Shown: positions 21,201 through 31,370 of the stretch, in pieces
Numbering within the stretch: the first letter of the stretch is position 1
Layout: every line of letters starts with the position of its first letter
Notes under the pieces: model-generated
The model's input: the letters and a program-made list of their open reading frames with translations, nothing else
Told to the model about the DNA's origin: nothing
Databases searched by the model: none
Position numbers and translations under genes: made by a program
Assembly (NCBI GenBank): GCA_026874595.1
Contig: CM049318.1
Span: 51,116,750-51,180,749 of the forward strand
Length of the DNA stretch: 64,000 nucleotides
Direction: 5' to 3'
DNA from: Sipunculus nudus
Taxonomy: Eukaryota > Annelida > Sipuncula > Golfingiida > Sipunculidae

Positions 21201-23830
21201 CTTTCAGGATTCTACCATTTTTCTGACTTGTAACTTTATATTAATTAATATTTGTGTGTGTGAGGAAGATGTATTCTGCGTAGGACATATTCTATCTCAT
21301 TTTTCTTTAATAGTATAGAGTTATAAGAAAAAAGGCATGGTTCCTTTTGAATAGCTATACTTCTTCTGAGCTTCTGAGTTGACCCTGCAAAACACATGGC
21401 ACCCTCCTCAGACACGGTGAAACCATGGACAGTCACTTTATCACAGGACAACATGACCAATCATAATAATCGTTGACCGTTTCCCCGAAGCTTGGCCTGA
21501 TGTCGCTCGACAAGTCGCACCGTTTATGGCGGACTTTAGACAGACCCATTAAACTGGAATAACTTGAATGTGCACTGCGACCTTGACTTCGCAATTCGCA
21601 ATCACGTATGGGTCATAGTCATGTCAATCAGTTGGTTATATTATAATACTATGCGTTCTAGTATGCTAACGTTCACAATTATTGTATTTTGTCTTTCAGG
21701 AGTTGGTTGACAATGCCGATCTTATATTTCTCCATCGTGTATTTCCTTCACGACCTCTGGGCCAAAATCCAGGTTACGGTACACATGGAGTGCTCCACCG
21801 GCAAAAGAACGTTACTGGAAGCTGCCATGGTTACCGCCAAGTCCGATTACCTTGTATTCGCTCACCATATAGCATTCGCCTTATTCTTTCTGCCAGTGAC
21901 GGTGGTAGGTATTTTGTTATGCCACGAAACACAATAATAATAATTTTAAAATTTATATTTATGTTAAAATCTATAACAGATTATCTTTGATAAGTTGTTT
22001 ATGGAAAAATGACAATACGACGGTACCTGAATTATAGTTCAAAAGAAAGTGATATACATTAATGATCTCATTTTAACAAACCAGGTATTATTCATGCTTC
22101 ATTGTATATCTGAATGACATTAATACGCATCTGTCATCAGAACAAAAAATAATCAGAGATGCATGATTCAGCGACCCTCTTTGGTGCCTATTTGATGAAT
22201 AACGGATTATTAAATCCCAACCTGCCACTCAAATCCGAGGAATAAGATGCAAACAACACTTTTCACACGCCGTCTGTACAAAACACGGGACAGGCTAAGT
22301 TATCGATGGCAACGCTAAACGTTTGGTAAAAACATCGCACCAGACGTCCGCGTAAAACAAGTGTACGCCGGTCATTTAATTGGTTCAATTGCCTTATTCA
22401 TTATTCATGAAATAAACACCAGAGGGGATCAAGGAAACAAGGTCTGTGAAAGCGTAGCCTCATACTTGGTAGTATGGAGAGATTTAGTTTTGAATTCATG
22501 CTAACAATGCTGCATATTTTTAATTAAATATAAATCCACAGGATCACTAACTGATGCCCAGAAAGTGTCTTGATTATAAGATAAAATCAACATTTTCACA
22601 TTTCTAGGCCATCGATAGACTTCACTATTACGTGGGCTGTATGCTTTTACTGGAAGTAATAATGCCAGGTCTGAGCATTAGAAAAATTCTCATAAAGGTG
22701 AGTTTCTGTGTACACTTGATATTCTTTAATATTCTGTTTGTCCTCTACGTGTTAGTCCATCCACCTGTTTTTACGTTTACCTGTTTGTCCGTCAACCTGT
22801 TTGTTCATATACACCTGTGTGTCTACTACCATATACCTTTTTCTCCCTCTAACCGTTTGTCCGTCTACATGATTGTCCGTCTACCTGTTTCTACGTCTAA
22901 CTGTTTTTCAGTCTAACGGTTTGTCCGTCTATTCCTGTTTCTCTGTCTTCCTGTTTCTTCGTATATTTGTTTATACGTCTAAAAGGTTGGCTGTCTACCT
23001 GTTTCTCCGTCTACCTGTTTGTCCGGCTACCTGTTTTTCTGTCTTCATTTTGTCCGTTTTCCTGTTTGTCAAATTATTTATTAGTTCGTCTACCCGTTTG
23101 GCAATCTACCTTTTTGTCCGTCTTCTCCTTTGTTTACATAAATAAGTCTTCAGTTTTTTCCGTCCATACGTTTGTCAGTCTATAAGTTTGTCCATCTATA
23201 TGTTTGTCCGTCTACCAATAAATCGGCCTTTATACCAGTTTGTAACTACAGTTACCGAAGTTTTAAACCAGCTGTAGGAGCCATTGGAGTTAAAGGGTAT
23301 TTTGACGTATACAGGTCAGGAGGAGTAACATTGTTAAACCTGACCGTCTGGTTCGTATGCACGAGGATAATTTTTTAATTTTAATTACATCTTGTGAAGA
23401 AATGTGGAACTTGTGCATTTTTTAATTTTAACATTATATATATCTAAATATAGAGTGAGTATGGAGTGCAAATGTTTGCAATCTTAAAGTGTGTTCAACT
23501 GTAGAAGAGACACTTCAATAGGGAATCTTTTAAACATCATTTGCTTTGTCGTTGTAGTTGAATATGAAGAGCCACCCACTGTATGTCGTCAATATTGCTA
23601 TTCTGGTCGTTACGTTTCTGGTATTCCGGATAGCCATCTTGCCGGCGATGTATGTACGATACAGTCAAGACACTGGTCTCTCGCTGCTACAGGTCCCGAT
23701 GACGCTACCTCTCCACGTCAACGTTGGCTTTTTTATTGTTCCTCCTATGAACTTCTTTTGGCTCGTTTCCATTGTCAAATGCACTATTTCGGATATGAAA
23801 AACAGAAACAATGGTCGAAAGAACGGTTAG
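14238..23830 (+). CDS. TLC-domain membrane protein, TLCD3A/B (FAM57)-like, five exons
   Basis: Exons 14238-14368, 17882-17968, 21700-21904, 22608-22697 and 23558-23830 join in phase (2, 2, 0, 0) into 261 codons plus stop, close to the roughly 257 residues of vertebrate TLCD3A. All introns are GT-AG with good donors (GTATGT, GTGAGT, GTAGGT, GTGAGT). The protein has about six hydrophobic segments. Family marks visible: the TLC His pair at residues 128-129 (VFAHHIAF), GCMLLLEVIMPGLS, and near the C-terminus GLSLLQVP followed by a polytopic end, as in TLCD3A. The family acts in the ER/Golgi and TLCD3B is linked to ceramide synthesis; the catalytic role is debated. Exon order follows the known protein throughout. 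The loop joining exons 2 and 3 looks a few residues shorter than in vertebrates. A tandem paralogue lies upstream. Confidence 0.88.
14622..14682. repeat. (TAA)n microsatellite in intron 1
   Basis: About 60 bp of trinucleotide repeat, followed by a diffuse (ACT)n-like stretch to about 14760. Confidence 0.9.
15432..15532. repeat. (CT)n-(TA)n compound microsatellite in intron 1
   Basis: CT repeats to about 15470, then TA to about 15532. Open frames on both strands across it are Ser-Leu, Tyr-Ile or Glu-Arg repeats and are not genes. Confidence 0.95.
15537..15675. mobile_element. Short inverted-end element, GGGGCGGATCC...GGATCCGCC
   Basis: Starts GGGGCGGATCCAGGAT and ends GTCCCGGATCCGCC, so the ends are inverted copies of GGCGGATCC, with a G-rich interior containing poly-G. 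Similar G-rich stretches with partly matching ends occur near 5165-5290, 5480-5640, 57365-57470 and 59810-59870. It lies in intron 1 of the TLCD3-like gene. Confidence 0.45.
16451..17402. mobile_element. hAT-like MITE nested in solo LTR 2 (about 952 bp)
   Basis: Perfect 15-bp terminal inverted repeats: CAAGGAGTTTACAGG at 16451 and CCTGTAAACTCCTTG ending at 17402, extended imperfectly by TGGAGT/ACTCCA. The host LTR sequence GTCCAAC is duplicated on both sides (16444-16450 and 17403-17409; 8 bp if one shared G is counted), where LTR copy 1 has a single GTCCCAC. A 7-8 bp duplication suggests a hAT-type origin. No transposase was recognised; the interior may hold a captured exon (see 17011-17172). 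Confidence 0.75.
17011..17172 (-). other. Possible captured exon inside the MITE
   Basis: On the minus strand an ATG at 17172 opens a frame of ordinary composition (for example RSRVEESLDQFLDRCG and YAVIHDGRL) that runs into a strong donor, GTAAGT, just past 17011. The MITE has no need of a splice donor, so this could be a piece of host gene carried by the element. No family was recognised, and a chance frame is possible. Confidence 0.25.
17882..17968 (+). CDS. TLCD3-like gene, exon 2 (residues 44-73)
   Basis: Acceptor TATTTACAG ends at 17881 and donor GTGAGT begins at 17969. The 87-bp exon starts with the third base of the Lys codon and reads ILACLHGIVSSTAGAMIIM then ECNHDTLNA, ending with two bases of an Arg codon. 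This matches the second hydrophobic segment of TLCD3 proteins, which has a similar HA-V-A-G pattern. It has no ATG of its own at a useful place and is too short to stand out as an open frame. It was found by phase and family pattern. Confidence 0.8.
18003..18165 (+). mobile_element. GCCTCCGCC-family copy, truncated
   Basis: Begins AGAAATCTGCATACTAAGGA, then CCTCCGCCATGTG and the TTTGCAATCAATTATTCGGC block, with an internal deletion, and breaks off at AAATCTAGTCGATTC where a TA array starts. It is in intron 2. Confidence 0.65.
18166..18215. repeat. (TA)n microsatellite in intron 2
   Basis: About 50 bp of TA, directly replacing the 3' part of an interspersed repeat copy. Confidence 0.95.
18600..19560. 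repeat. Composite interspersed repeat region in intron 2
   Basis: Contains GACAGA-type simple repeats at both ends (18665-18690 and 19525-19550), two separated copies of a TTTCGAGA/TTTCAAGACATG-type block and a GACCTTGACCTTTGACTTAC stretch of the half-site-rich kind common in invertebrate repeats. No coding sequence was recognised; the frames on both strands end in the GACA repeat. Confidence 0.4.
19660..19920 (+). repeat. Interspersed repeat, copy 1 (partner 28090-28330)
   Basis: Direct similarity to 28090-28330. Shared blocks in order: ATAACCT(A)TA.ATACAAACT, TCTCTGATA, GGTCCC.AGCCCTTC/GGTCCCTTGGCCCTC and ATACCCTGC. Non-coding. Confidence 0.5.
20127..20225 (+). mobile_element. hAT-like terminal sequence fragment in intron 2
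   Basis: AGGGCTGGGCAACATTATCG followed by repeated ATCGATA/TATCG motifs resembles hAT transposon ends with AGGGCTGGGC-type termini. I did not find the opposite end in the window. Confidence 0.4.
21072..21539. mobile_element. MITE with imperfect inverted ends in intron 2
   Basis: Left end TAAGCCCGCCTTACACGATG, continuing CAACTTGTTCTACGACATGT, is matched in inverted form by the right end (complement CTAAAGTCCGCCATAAACGG, then TGCGACTTGTCGAGCGACAT). The ends are imperfect but colinear for about 40 bp. No target duplication is clear. It ends 161 bp before exon 3. Confidence 0.5.
21700..21904 (+). CDS. TLCD3-like gene, exon 3 (residues 73-141), core of the TLC domain
   Basis: Acceptor TTTCAG ends at 21699; donor GTAGGT begins at 21905. 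The frame reads SWLTMPILYFSIVYFLHDLW (third helix), a polar loop VHMECSTGKRTLLEA, then AKSDYLVFAHHIAFALFFLP. The adjacent His pair in a helix start is the signature of TLC domains (CLN8, TRAM, ceramide synthase and TLCD families). Phase 2 in, phase 0 out. Confidence 0.85.
22608..22697 (+). CDS. TLCD3-like gene, exon 4 (residues 142-171)
   Basis: Acceptor TTTCTAG ends at 22607 and donor GTGAGT begins at 22698; exactly 30 codons. The translation contains HYYVGCMLLLEVIMPGLS and RKILIK, matching the GC...E.STP...LG.ILI segment of TLCD3A/B, where vertebrate proteins have F(F/L)GC.(F/L).AE. Confidence 0.85.
22740..23230 (+). repeat. Degenerate minisatellite in intron 4
   Basis: About thirty irregular copies of a short unit like GTCTACCTGTTTGTCC, with spacing near 16 bp. 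The plus-strand open frames covering it (Val/Leu/Phe/Ser-rich) are translations of the array and not exons. It begins about 40 bp after the exon 4 donor. Confidence 0.85.
23558..23830 (+). CDS. TLCD3-like gene, exon 5 (residues 172-261 and stop)
   Basis: Acceptor GTTGTAG ends at 23557. It reads LNMKSHPLYVVNIAILVVTF, a hydrophobic helix ending ILPAMYVRY, then GLSLLQVPMTLP, a last helix VGFFIVPPMNFFWLVSIV and a basic tail NRNNGRKNG before TAG. Vertebrate TLCD3A shows the same order, including an identical GLSLLQVP. The basic tail could be an ER-type cytosolic end (inference). Confidence 0.88.
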   Translation: MNMKSHPLYVVNIAILVVTFLVFRIAILPAMYVRYSQDTGLSLLQVPMTLPLHVNVGFFIVPPMNFFWLVSIVKCTISDMKNRNNGRKNG

Positions 23831-23864
23831 ACTCATTAAAAAACTATATATACCATGCATTATG

Positions 23865-23870
23865 AATAAA
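23865..23870 (+). terminator. Polyadenylation signal AATAAA
   Basis: AATAAA 35 bases after the stop codon of the TLCD3-like gene, a short 3' UTR if used. Confidence 0.45.
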
Positions 23871-25153
23871 AAAGGCAAAAATGATTTGATTAAGAGTAAG
23901 AAGATTTAAATGTCCAAAGAAAATGTACAATTTCACTTGGGACACGAATGTATGCCAAATGGCAAAGGAGTCATGATGAAAGTGAAAAATCACGTTGCGT
24001 TGAACCTTTAAGGTGATTTTGGACCTCTCGAAGGATCCTTTATGGACCTGTTAGGTTTTATCCAGAACTTATTCAAAGGTTCTGAGAAGAAATCTTCAAG
24101 GTTCTTCACGGTAGAATGAGTGTGTTCTTGGTTGAACCCATGCGGAAGAGTTTTTTTTATAAAACCTTCAGTGAAGGTTTATTTAAGAATAATAGTCATA
24201 TCTTACGCTTAATATAAATTCTGTTTCTATTCAGAACAAACTGATTTGACAGACAATATGAAGAAGTCTAAAAGTATTCTTCATAAAATGTGGGTAATTG
24301 CAAGGACCATAGCAAAAAAGCGTATTTCTAGTTTAGTTATTTGTTGTATATATGATAAATCCTTGAACATGCAAAAAAAAAAAACCCAGATGTAAAGGAA
24401 ACACATGTTTTCATTTATTTGTAGCGATCATCTTGTGAAACTGAACATTAACTAAAAACCATTAGGAAGATTTATATGTATGCACCTAACTAATATATTT
24501 TGGCGTTTGTATAGTGACACGCAGTTCCAAGTTGTGGTTTTGATTTATTATCTGCATCAATTGCATTTCAATAATTCTATGAACCAAACGTTATTACACA
24601 TATGATTTAAAACAATGATGACTGTTCTTGAATTTTACGTGATGTTTCAGGTTCACATGACGTCAATCCCTCCTCTATATTTCATTTTAATTGGTGGTCG
24701 TTCATGTGAAAAAAAGTCTACGCCTGTAGCATCTGTGAGGTGCGTACCTGTCACGGACTTTGCGCATTTGCGTACTAAACTTTCCAAACGGGTTTATAAA
24801 CGTATCATATATCACGTCTGATATAGCAACATTATAAATTATGTAAACATTAAAATAATATATGTTTGGTGGGATAACAACCGCTTCGAAGAAACAGGGA
24901 TACAGGGATGCATTTCAAGACAGAATAATTCAGAACATGTAGTCCAGACCTAAGGGAAGAAGGTTGGGGAAGTTGTGTAATTTACACAGAATTTCGACGT
25001 AACATTGATGTGATACCGAGCTATGAACCGTGGAAAGAAGGGGATTGTGGGTAGGTCAGGTTGTGTACAGACTGGTTACGTATGAAATTAATAAGCCGTC
25101 AGTGTCGTGCAAAGCTTTTGTACAGGTTCGATATATATATATTAACTAGATAT

Positions 25154-25157
<4 letters not shown>

Positions 25158-25197
<40 letters not shown>
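25158..25197. repeat. (TA)n microsatellite
   Basis: TA array, with another short one at 25202-25213, inside the duplicated flank. Confidence 0.9.
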
Positions 25198-25200
<3 letters not shown>

Positions 25201-25358
25201 ATATATATATATATTGCATTGCATTATGCGTTGTGGTACTGCACAAACCATTGTGCTTGCAGCAAATGTCATTTTGGTGTCGAAAGCGGCTAATTTGATT
25301 TTATTGCAGATGGTTATGCGCCATGCAATATTTTATTATGTATGCCATGTATACTTTT

Positions 25359-25365
<7 letters not shown>

Positions 25366-25406
<41 letters not shown>
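25366..25406. repeat. (TA)n microsatellite
   Basis: About 40 bp of TA. The surrounding open frame (25214-25501) is not supported apart from it. Confidence 0.9.
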
Positions 25407-25407
<1 letters not shown>

Positions 25408-25807
25408 TACTGTATTAGGTGTGATGTTTATACTTTATGTTATTCATATTTTATTTGAGCAATTTGGCCATTTTTTGGAAAATGCGCAATATAAGTCCTG
25501 ATAATATTTTAGTCCTATAATTCGCTGTCATAGAAAAAGCCTACGTTTAGTAGAGGAAAAGGTAGGTTTTCGGCGTATCGAGAGATGTTAAGGTCTCGTG
25601 TCACTTCTGTTGTTACTATCTAAAATTAGCGCTATGAAAGACCATGAGTGTTTCCAAAATTGCGCATGCGCAAATTCGAAAAATTAAATCAATTGTGTTT
25701 CAACCACGTTTTTTTTATTTTTTTGTATACAAATGTGTATACGAAAAATATTAAATTGAACTGCCTTTCAAGTGAGAGATTCCCATCGTTTTATTGCATA
25801 ATAAACA

Positions 25808-26157
25808 AGAAATCTACATTCTAAGGATTGCAATCCTCCGCCATGGGGGAGGGGGTCCACATTGTATTATGCTTCCAAAATTGTATTTGCATTCACTTAT
25901 TTGGGCTATATTCCAATGTGTATCAGTGCATACGTGACAGTACATTTGTGAATATACCTTAATGACTTTCCTGAATCCGGGTCATGTGCGGGTCCACACC
26001 AAAATCTAATCGAATTTTTCAATGGCCCGAATGTTCCTGAAATTTCATGAGATTCAGTTCATTATTGCGTGAGTGATTTTGAGAACAAACACTAAAACAC
26101 ATAAAAAAGCACACACGAACGAGCTGAACGCATAATCTCCTGGCGACAGCACCAAAA
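25808..26157 (+). mobile_element. GCCTCCGCC-family copy, near full length
   Basis: The clearest plus-orientation copy: AGAAATCTACATTCTAAGGA, CCTCCGCCATG, a G-rich tract, TTGCATTCACTTAT, GTGACAGTACATTTGTGAAT, CCGGGTCATGTGC, TCAATGGCCCGAATG, GAGATTCAGTTCATTATTGC, CACACACGAAC and an end like ATCTCCTGGCGACAGC. Full copies end TGGCGGAGGC, the inverted complement of the early GCCTCCGCCA. Confidence 0.7.
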
Positions 26158-26454
26158 TATGTTTCCACCTTCATGTTAACCCGTATGCGGAGAGATTCGT
26201 TCTAACATCTAGATTATAAATTGTTTATATCATGCACACGTCAGCGAACCATTGTGCTTGGCATTTTTCATAGATTGGCTCAATAAACTGGTGCATAGCG
26301 GTCGGGTCACCGTTATGGTTCATGGTATCACCTTGACCTCGGTGTTCACACATGGAAACGTGCAGTGTGGTACCGCTTGGCATGGTTTAACTGAGCGACT
26401 ACAAATATACCAGGAGATACACGACTGATACTAGGAGATTCGTATGGTGTATGC

Positions 26455-26525
26455 AGGGGCGTAATGGGGGTACTGCAGGTAGGCACGCCCCTCCTCCCCC
26501 CTCCCCCATCCGACTTTGCATATAA
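26455..26525. repeat. G/C-rich repeat fragment
   Basis: GCAGGGGCGTAATGGGGG followed by C-rich CTCCTCCCCCCTCCCCC, of the same composite type as at 15537 and 38505. The overlapping minus-strand frames are artefacts. Confidence 0.35.
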
Positions 26526-27009
26526 TATTGATGACAAAATTACCAGACACTAGAAAAACCATAGCATGAAAATAATTAAAAAAATGAAAATAGCAAGTTT
26601 TATTTCTTTGCACTTTCATCTGCAACAATGTAGGCATAAAGGTCTATAATTAGGACATTATTTCTGAAACTGTCATGAGATAGTGAAGAAATCAGCGATA
26701 AGGAATCATGGATCCCAAACTAATAATTAATGTGTTGATTTTTATAGTTGACTCTTTTTCCCTCATTCCCAATTTTCATTAATACTCTGGAAATTTTTTC
26801 TCTTTTTGTGTAATAACGTTATCAGAATATCGATATTATAAGTTGACTCTTGGCAGAATCTAAGTTTTTCTTTGTTTCAATCTCGACTTCTCATACAAAC
26901 ATACATTTTTTACACACCCGCCCACCCGCACACACAGACACACCCGCACTCACTCGCACCAATACTCACACGCGCGAGCGCACACGCACACACTTACACA
27001 TAAACCTAT

Positions 27010-28020
27010 ATGCGCAGAAGGTATTTTTGCAGCATTGTAACATCCCAAATCCTTTATTTTGGTTTCATATGAATTGGATTGCGCTTGAAGTGGATATTGT
27101 CTATAATTACTCTATATTTGCTCTGTTTACTTAAATATTATACTTTACATATCCCTACGCAAAATAGTTCGATGCCCGCTCGCAACCGTTATCCTTGACA
27201 TTATACCAAAATACATACTCTGTGCGGAGAATGTTTGCATCCATGATACACACTTCACATAAAAGAATACATATTTTCACGTATAAATAACGATTTTATA
27301 TTGAGAAAATTATCTGAAGACAAAGAAATATGAGCCTGAATTTCTAATGGTTGTCATGTGGGGGCAATATGAAGATTTCATAATGTTTCATAACCGCGAT
27401 TCGGTACGGTTATGAATCCTGCCGACAGGTGGCGACAATACCCGTCACGTACTTAAAATCACCAGATAAAACCGAAAAAAAATGTAATTTTAATAGTGCA
27501 TTTAGTATAATATGGAAGTGATGTTAAATTGTTGTGTACGTGTGTGTAGGTTGGTTATTAGGCCATATATGAATGTTTAATGCAAATATAAAAAAAAAAT
27601 TTAAATAATTCAATATATAGAGCGTTGGTAGGAGAATACAAAATGATTCCCCGCTCACTGCACCAGCTGGTTTGGACATTTATTTCGTATCCGATAGGAG
27701 GGCTTAACAACATTCCCTCATGTGTGTTCGTGACCGTTCATGTGTACACATATCACCGACCTATGATATTTGGTGGAGTGAATCGGGTAACTCATAGAAA
27801 ATGATTTGCCTCACTTAAAAAGATCTCTAAAAGTTGTCTCTTCGGCCCGTGAGGCCGCTAGTTATTATATTTGCAACTTAAAAATGTGAAACAGAGCGTG
27901 GTCATACGTCTGAATGGATGTTGGTGAGACAGACATTCTTTAGTTGTTAAAACTTTTAGTTGTACTTAAGGCCCATTAGTAAATCGCATGGTCACTGACT
28001 GGCCTGACGTTTCCGTCTAA
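27010..28020 (-). repeat. Arm of a 1-kb inverted duplication (partner 4135-5090)
   Basis: See the partner. The reverse complement runs colinearly, including GCACTCACTATTTTG-like ends, the GGTAGGAGAATACAAAATGA block, and GGTTATGAATCCTGCCGACAGGTGG against CCACCTGTCGGCAGGGATTCATAACC in the partner. Confidence 0.75.
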
Positions 28021-28089
28021 TGAGCAAACTAATACGTTATGCTTTAGATCAAGGATCTCGCAGCAAAATATATAACTCATTTATTGCCA

Positions 28090-28330
28090 CAGACTTGTAT
28101 AACTGTAATAATTTAATTCATAATTTATTCATATTTTATAACCTGTACATACAAACTCAGGATCAGCTGGATTGGTTCAACTTTATAATTGAAAGGCCTC
28201 TTATCTCTGATAACCCTGGTCCCTTGGCCCTCAGATGCTTTATGGGTTGATCATTTATGGTGATGTGGAATGCTCTAGAAGTTCCTTAAAATATACCCTG
28301 CTATAAAATAACCCTGATCCTGTACATGCA
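28090..28330 (+). repeat. Interspersed repeat, copy 2 (partner 19660-19920)
   Basis: See the partner. The open frame at 28020-28250 falls in it and has no independent support. Confidence 0.5.
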
Positions 28331-29515
28331 AGCCTAAAATCTCGGTGAGGCCTGGTAAGTTAATAACAACGTTTCTCTTTTATCATATATGGTTACTTTT
28401 CATTCGCGTTCAATAGAAACTGACATGTTTTATAAAACTAAACCTAAGCTTGATCGGTATTCCGTTTCGCAGTTTAAAAAAAATACGAAAATTGCGAAGA
28501 ATGTACATCATTTTTGCCGAAACTTTATTTCACATACAGAGCACCAGATGGCGCTACTCATCAACTGAGGTACGCTTTTCCGTGACTGTGTGGCATTTTA
28601 TATTTTAATTCGTGCGCCTGGATTAGTAATTAGTGCGCACGGATTAGTAAAGCAGGCGCATGAATTATTAAATTTATTTACCATGTCGTCTCCCGGGGTC
28701 CGTAGGAGTTGACATGTCAATTATTTTTATATTGATTCGATTCTTCCAACCGAAGTAAATTCGAAGCAATTTAATTAAAGGTTGAGATGATTTAATATAG
28801 GACTAGACGATTGAAAAAACTCAAAATTTGACACATTAAAACACAGCCATTTAATTGTTAATTCTGTAAAATGGTCGATATTTTAGGTATAAATTTATTC
28901 TTTCACCTGATATGACCACAAAATATTAAACAAATTTTGTATTCACCAAGGCCATTTTGTTTCCTGTGACTCCAAAACACATTTTCGATGCTTCAGCGGT
29001 TATAAATGTTACGCCAGTTTGATGAATCAGCTCAAACTGAGAATAACAAAGTACAGCAAAACAATGATGGATAATTGATTCTAAAATGTCACAACAGAAA
29101 ATCTGCTGGAACTACATTAAGTGACTACTTTCACCGTTCCTGTTTATTCAACATTGGATACCTTGTAACTGGTAAAGGATAAAACAAATTCAATATTTCC
29201 CCTACATTCGGTTGGAATCAGCATAAGTAAGTGACATTTTTTTAAAATTTTGTTAAATTTTCAATCGGACAAAATCATTTTCATTCAACCAATTATATAA
29301 AACCAGTTCATAAAATACAGAAATGATCATTACTTGGATATATATCATGTACTGGGTATACTGGATATATCAGTACAAAAAAAAATCGTTTGGTCACCTG
29401 ATATACCAGCAAAGATAATTAGGTGGTCAATAGTACGTCGGTGCCAATAACAAGCTGGTCACGTGATATACCAATAAAGATAACTATATTAAGTGTGAAA
29501 TTCTGGAGTAATGAT
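28330..29515. other. Stretch without a recognised feature
   Basis: AT-rich sequence with no long open frame, no splice-consistent exon and no strong repeat partner seen in this window. Confidence 0.5.
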
Positions 29516-29740
29516 TCTAAGAGTAGGAGGTTGTGTCTTCACCCCTGTTTGTTTTTGTTTATTGGTTTGTTTGATGTTTCTTAGAAGGAGAACGTAAAAT
29601 CATTGAAGCGATTTCCACGAAATTTTATGTTTAAGAAGAGGACATGGGCCATGGAAAGAGTTTTAGATTTAAGTGTGGATCAGAAGACACACGAGGACCC
29701 AGTCGGACTTTTAAATATCTGAATTGCACGCACCTACTGC
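29515..29740 (-). mobile_element. GCCTCCGCC-family copy, minus orientation, diverged
   Basis: Contains CACCCCTGTTTGTTTTTGTT, a CATTGAAGCGATTTCCACGA block and GGACATGGGCCATGGAAAGA followed by GTGTGGATC, the minus-orientation order seen at 32607-32850 and 40548-40775. Ends are not definable. Confidence 0.45.
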
Positions 29741-31145
29741 CCTCTGTCAGATGATTGAGATACTAAACGTAGAGCGACGGGATATGGACAAGGGAAGGCC
29801 TTATTAAATATTTGCGCGGATTCACTAGTATTGTTTTCCCGTAGGGAGTAATAAGTTTCAATCTACTTGTTGAGATGACCTGAGATGATGAGACCTGAGA
29901 TGGAAGGAGAATTAAGATATAAATGTGATGAAAACCTTAAATGGGCCCAATCACCTATAATAGGCTATAAAGCATGTTGAATAAAGACGAAAAATGGTTT
30001 CTTCCCTTTAAAATAAACCCGTACTTGCCAAAATATTGTCTTGAATGCGTTTGCTTACCTCTGTGAACGAGTGTTAAAAACAAAGGACCGGGCGCGATCA
30101 CAGGTGTCAACATAAACACAGCGCGTGGGGCCTAGTGCCTCGCGGAGCCACAGCATATGTCAACCAGGAGATGCCCTGACTGACTTGGCCCAAAATAATA
30201 TAACAGATGTTCCGGCTGGGTGAAACACCGCGTGTTGATGCACATAATCGGACCTCCGGTTACGCGACCTTGTTATTGTAAACAGACACCCGTCGACTGT
30301 GTTTACAAACACGCAGAGTCACAACAAGATGTTAATACATCCGTATGCAAGATATTGACACTGTGTGCTGGAATGGTTTTGCTGGGAAACTTTTGCATAA
30401 AGCAAAATTGCACTGATAATGTAAAATAGGCATAATATTGCTCCTGATTATGTCCCTTTAATGACTTGAAAAAAAAACAGTTGTTGCAACTTTCAGGCCC
30501 CCGTAGTCAGCAAATCCCTATTGGACATATTTAATAATGTTCTCGAATATTCATAACACTAGAAAGCGAATCAACAGGGACCAGTATTCATATCTAGTAT
30601 TCATTTACCTTAACGGATTGGGAATCAATTAATTCTTCTTCTTCTCCTTATTATTATTATTATTATTATAATTTTTTTTATTACTATTACTATTTCTGTC
30701 ACACTTTGCCAGTTATTTTTTTTTTTCCACTTTCATTTCAGGTAATAACGCTTACCCCTCATTCTTTCATTACTACTCACGCTTAACGCGTATACAAATA
30801 TATTTTATGCCTGAATGCGCGTGTGCGTATGACTAATATTTCAGTGATTTATGGAGATTCTTAATAACCCGTTATTAAGCCTACACACGTTCAATCAAAA
30901 TCAATTACTTTTTTGGCGATTTATTGATTGTCCTGCTTTATTTTCAATTAATTTCCGAGATCGTTCGGCTTGTCACCTCTGGACAAGCTCCATCAATATT
31001 GTGACGCTTGGGTTACCAACTCTTAACGACTATGACCCTGGCCATGCGCGTGCTGTTTGACCCATAAGCAGGCTGTTACGTTACGTGTCCGGCCCCCCTC
31101 AAGGTGTCCCGACTGCCGGTATCGGTACTTATCGGTTCTTATTAC
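29740..31145. other. Stretch without a supported gene
   Basis: A GC-richer patch (30080-30330) holds a 69-codon Cys-rich frame (30220-30429) that I cannot place. (TTA)n/poly-T patches lie near 30650-30730. No splice-consistent exon was recognised. Confidence 0.45.
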
Positions 31146-31149
31146 ATAC

Positions 31150-31370
31150 TAGAAACTAGAATTCTCCATTCTAAGGAATGCAACCCTCCTTCATGTGCAC
31201 GTGTGTGTGTGTGGGGGGGTGGGGGTCCCCTATTATGGGATGCTCCCAAAACCGTGTTTGCATTCACTTAATCAGCCTATATTCCCTGGTTAATTCGTGC
31301 ATAAATGTCTTAACATTTGTGAATATTCCTTGAATCCGGATCATGTACCGGATCTACAACAAAATACTCG
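31150..31370 (+). mobile_element. GCCTCCGCC-family copy
   Basis: AGAATTCTCCATTCTAAGGA, CCTCCTTCATG, a GT/G-rich tract, AAAACCGTGTTTGCATTCAC, a shortened middle with CTTGAATCCGGATCATGT and CAACAAAATACTCGAG; the 3' third is missing. Confidence 0.65.

Larger units (their letters stand above)
23831..25255 (+). repeat. Duplicated 3' flank, copy 2 (partner 21-1520)
   Basis: Colinear with the flank of the upstream paralogue. Differences are mostly substitutions and short indels, plus a TA array grown to about 40 bp at 25158 where copy 1 has only short TA runs. Similarity ends near 25255 at GCATTGCATTATGCGTTG / GCATTATTCGTTG. Confidence 0.8.

Noticed and set aside
22632-23378. Four overlapping frames rich in Val, Leu, Phe and Ser that look membrane-like
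   Set aside because: They run through a CTACCTGTTTGTCC-type minisatellite inside intron 4. Only the first 66 bases (to 22697) are real exon.
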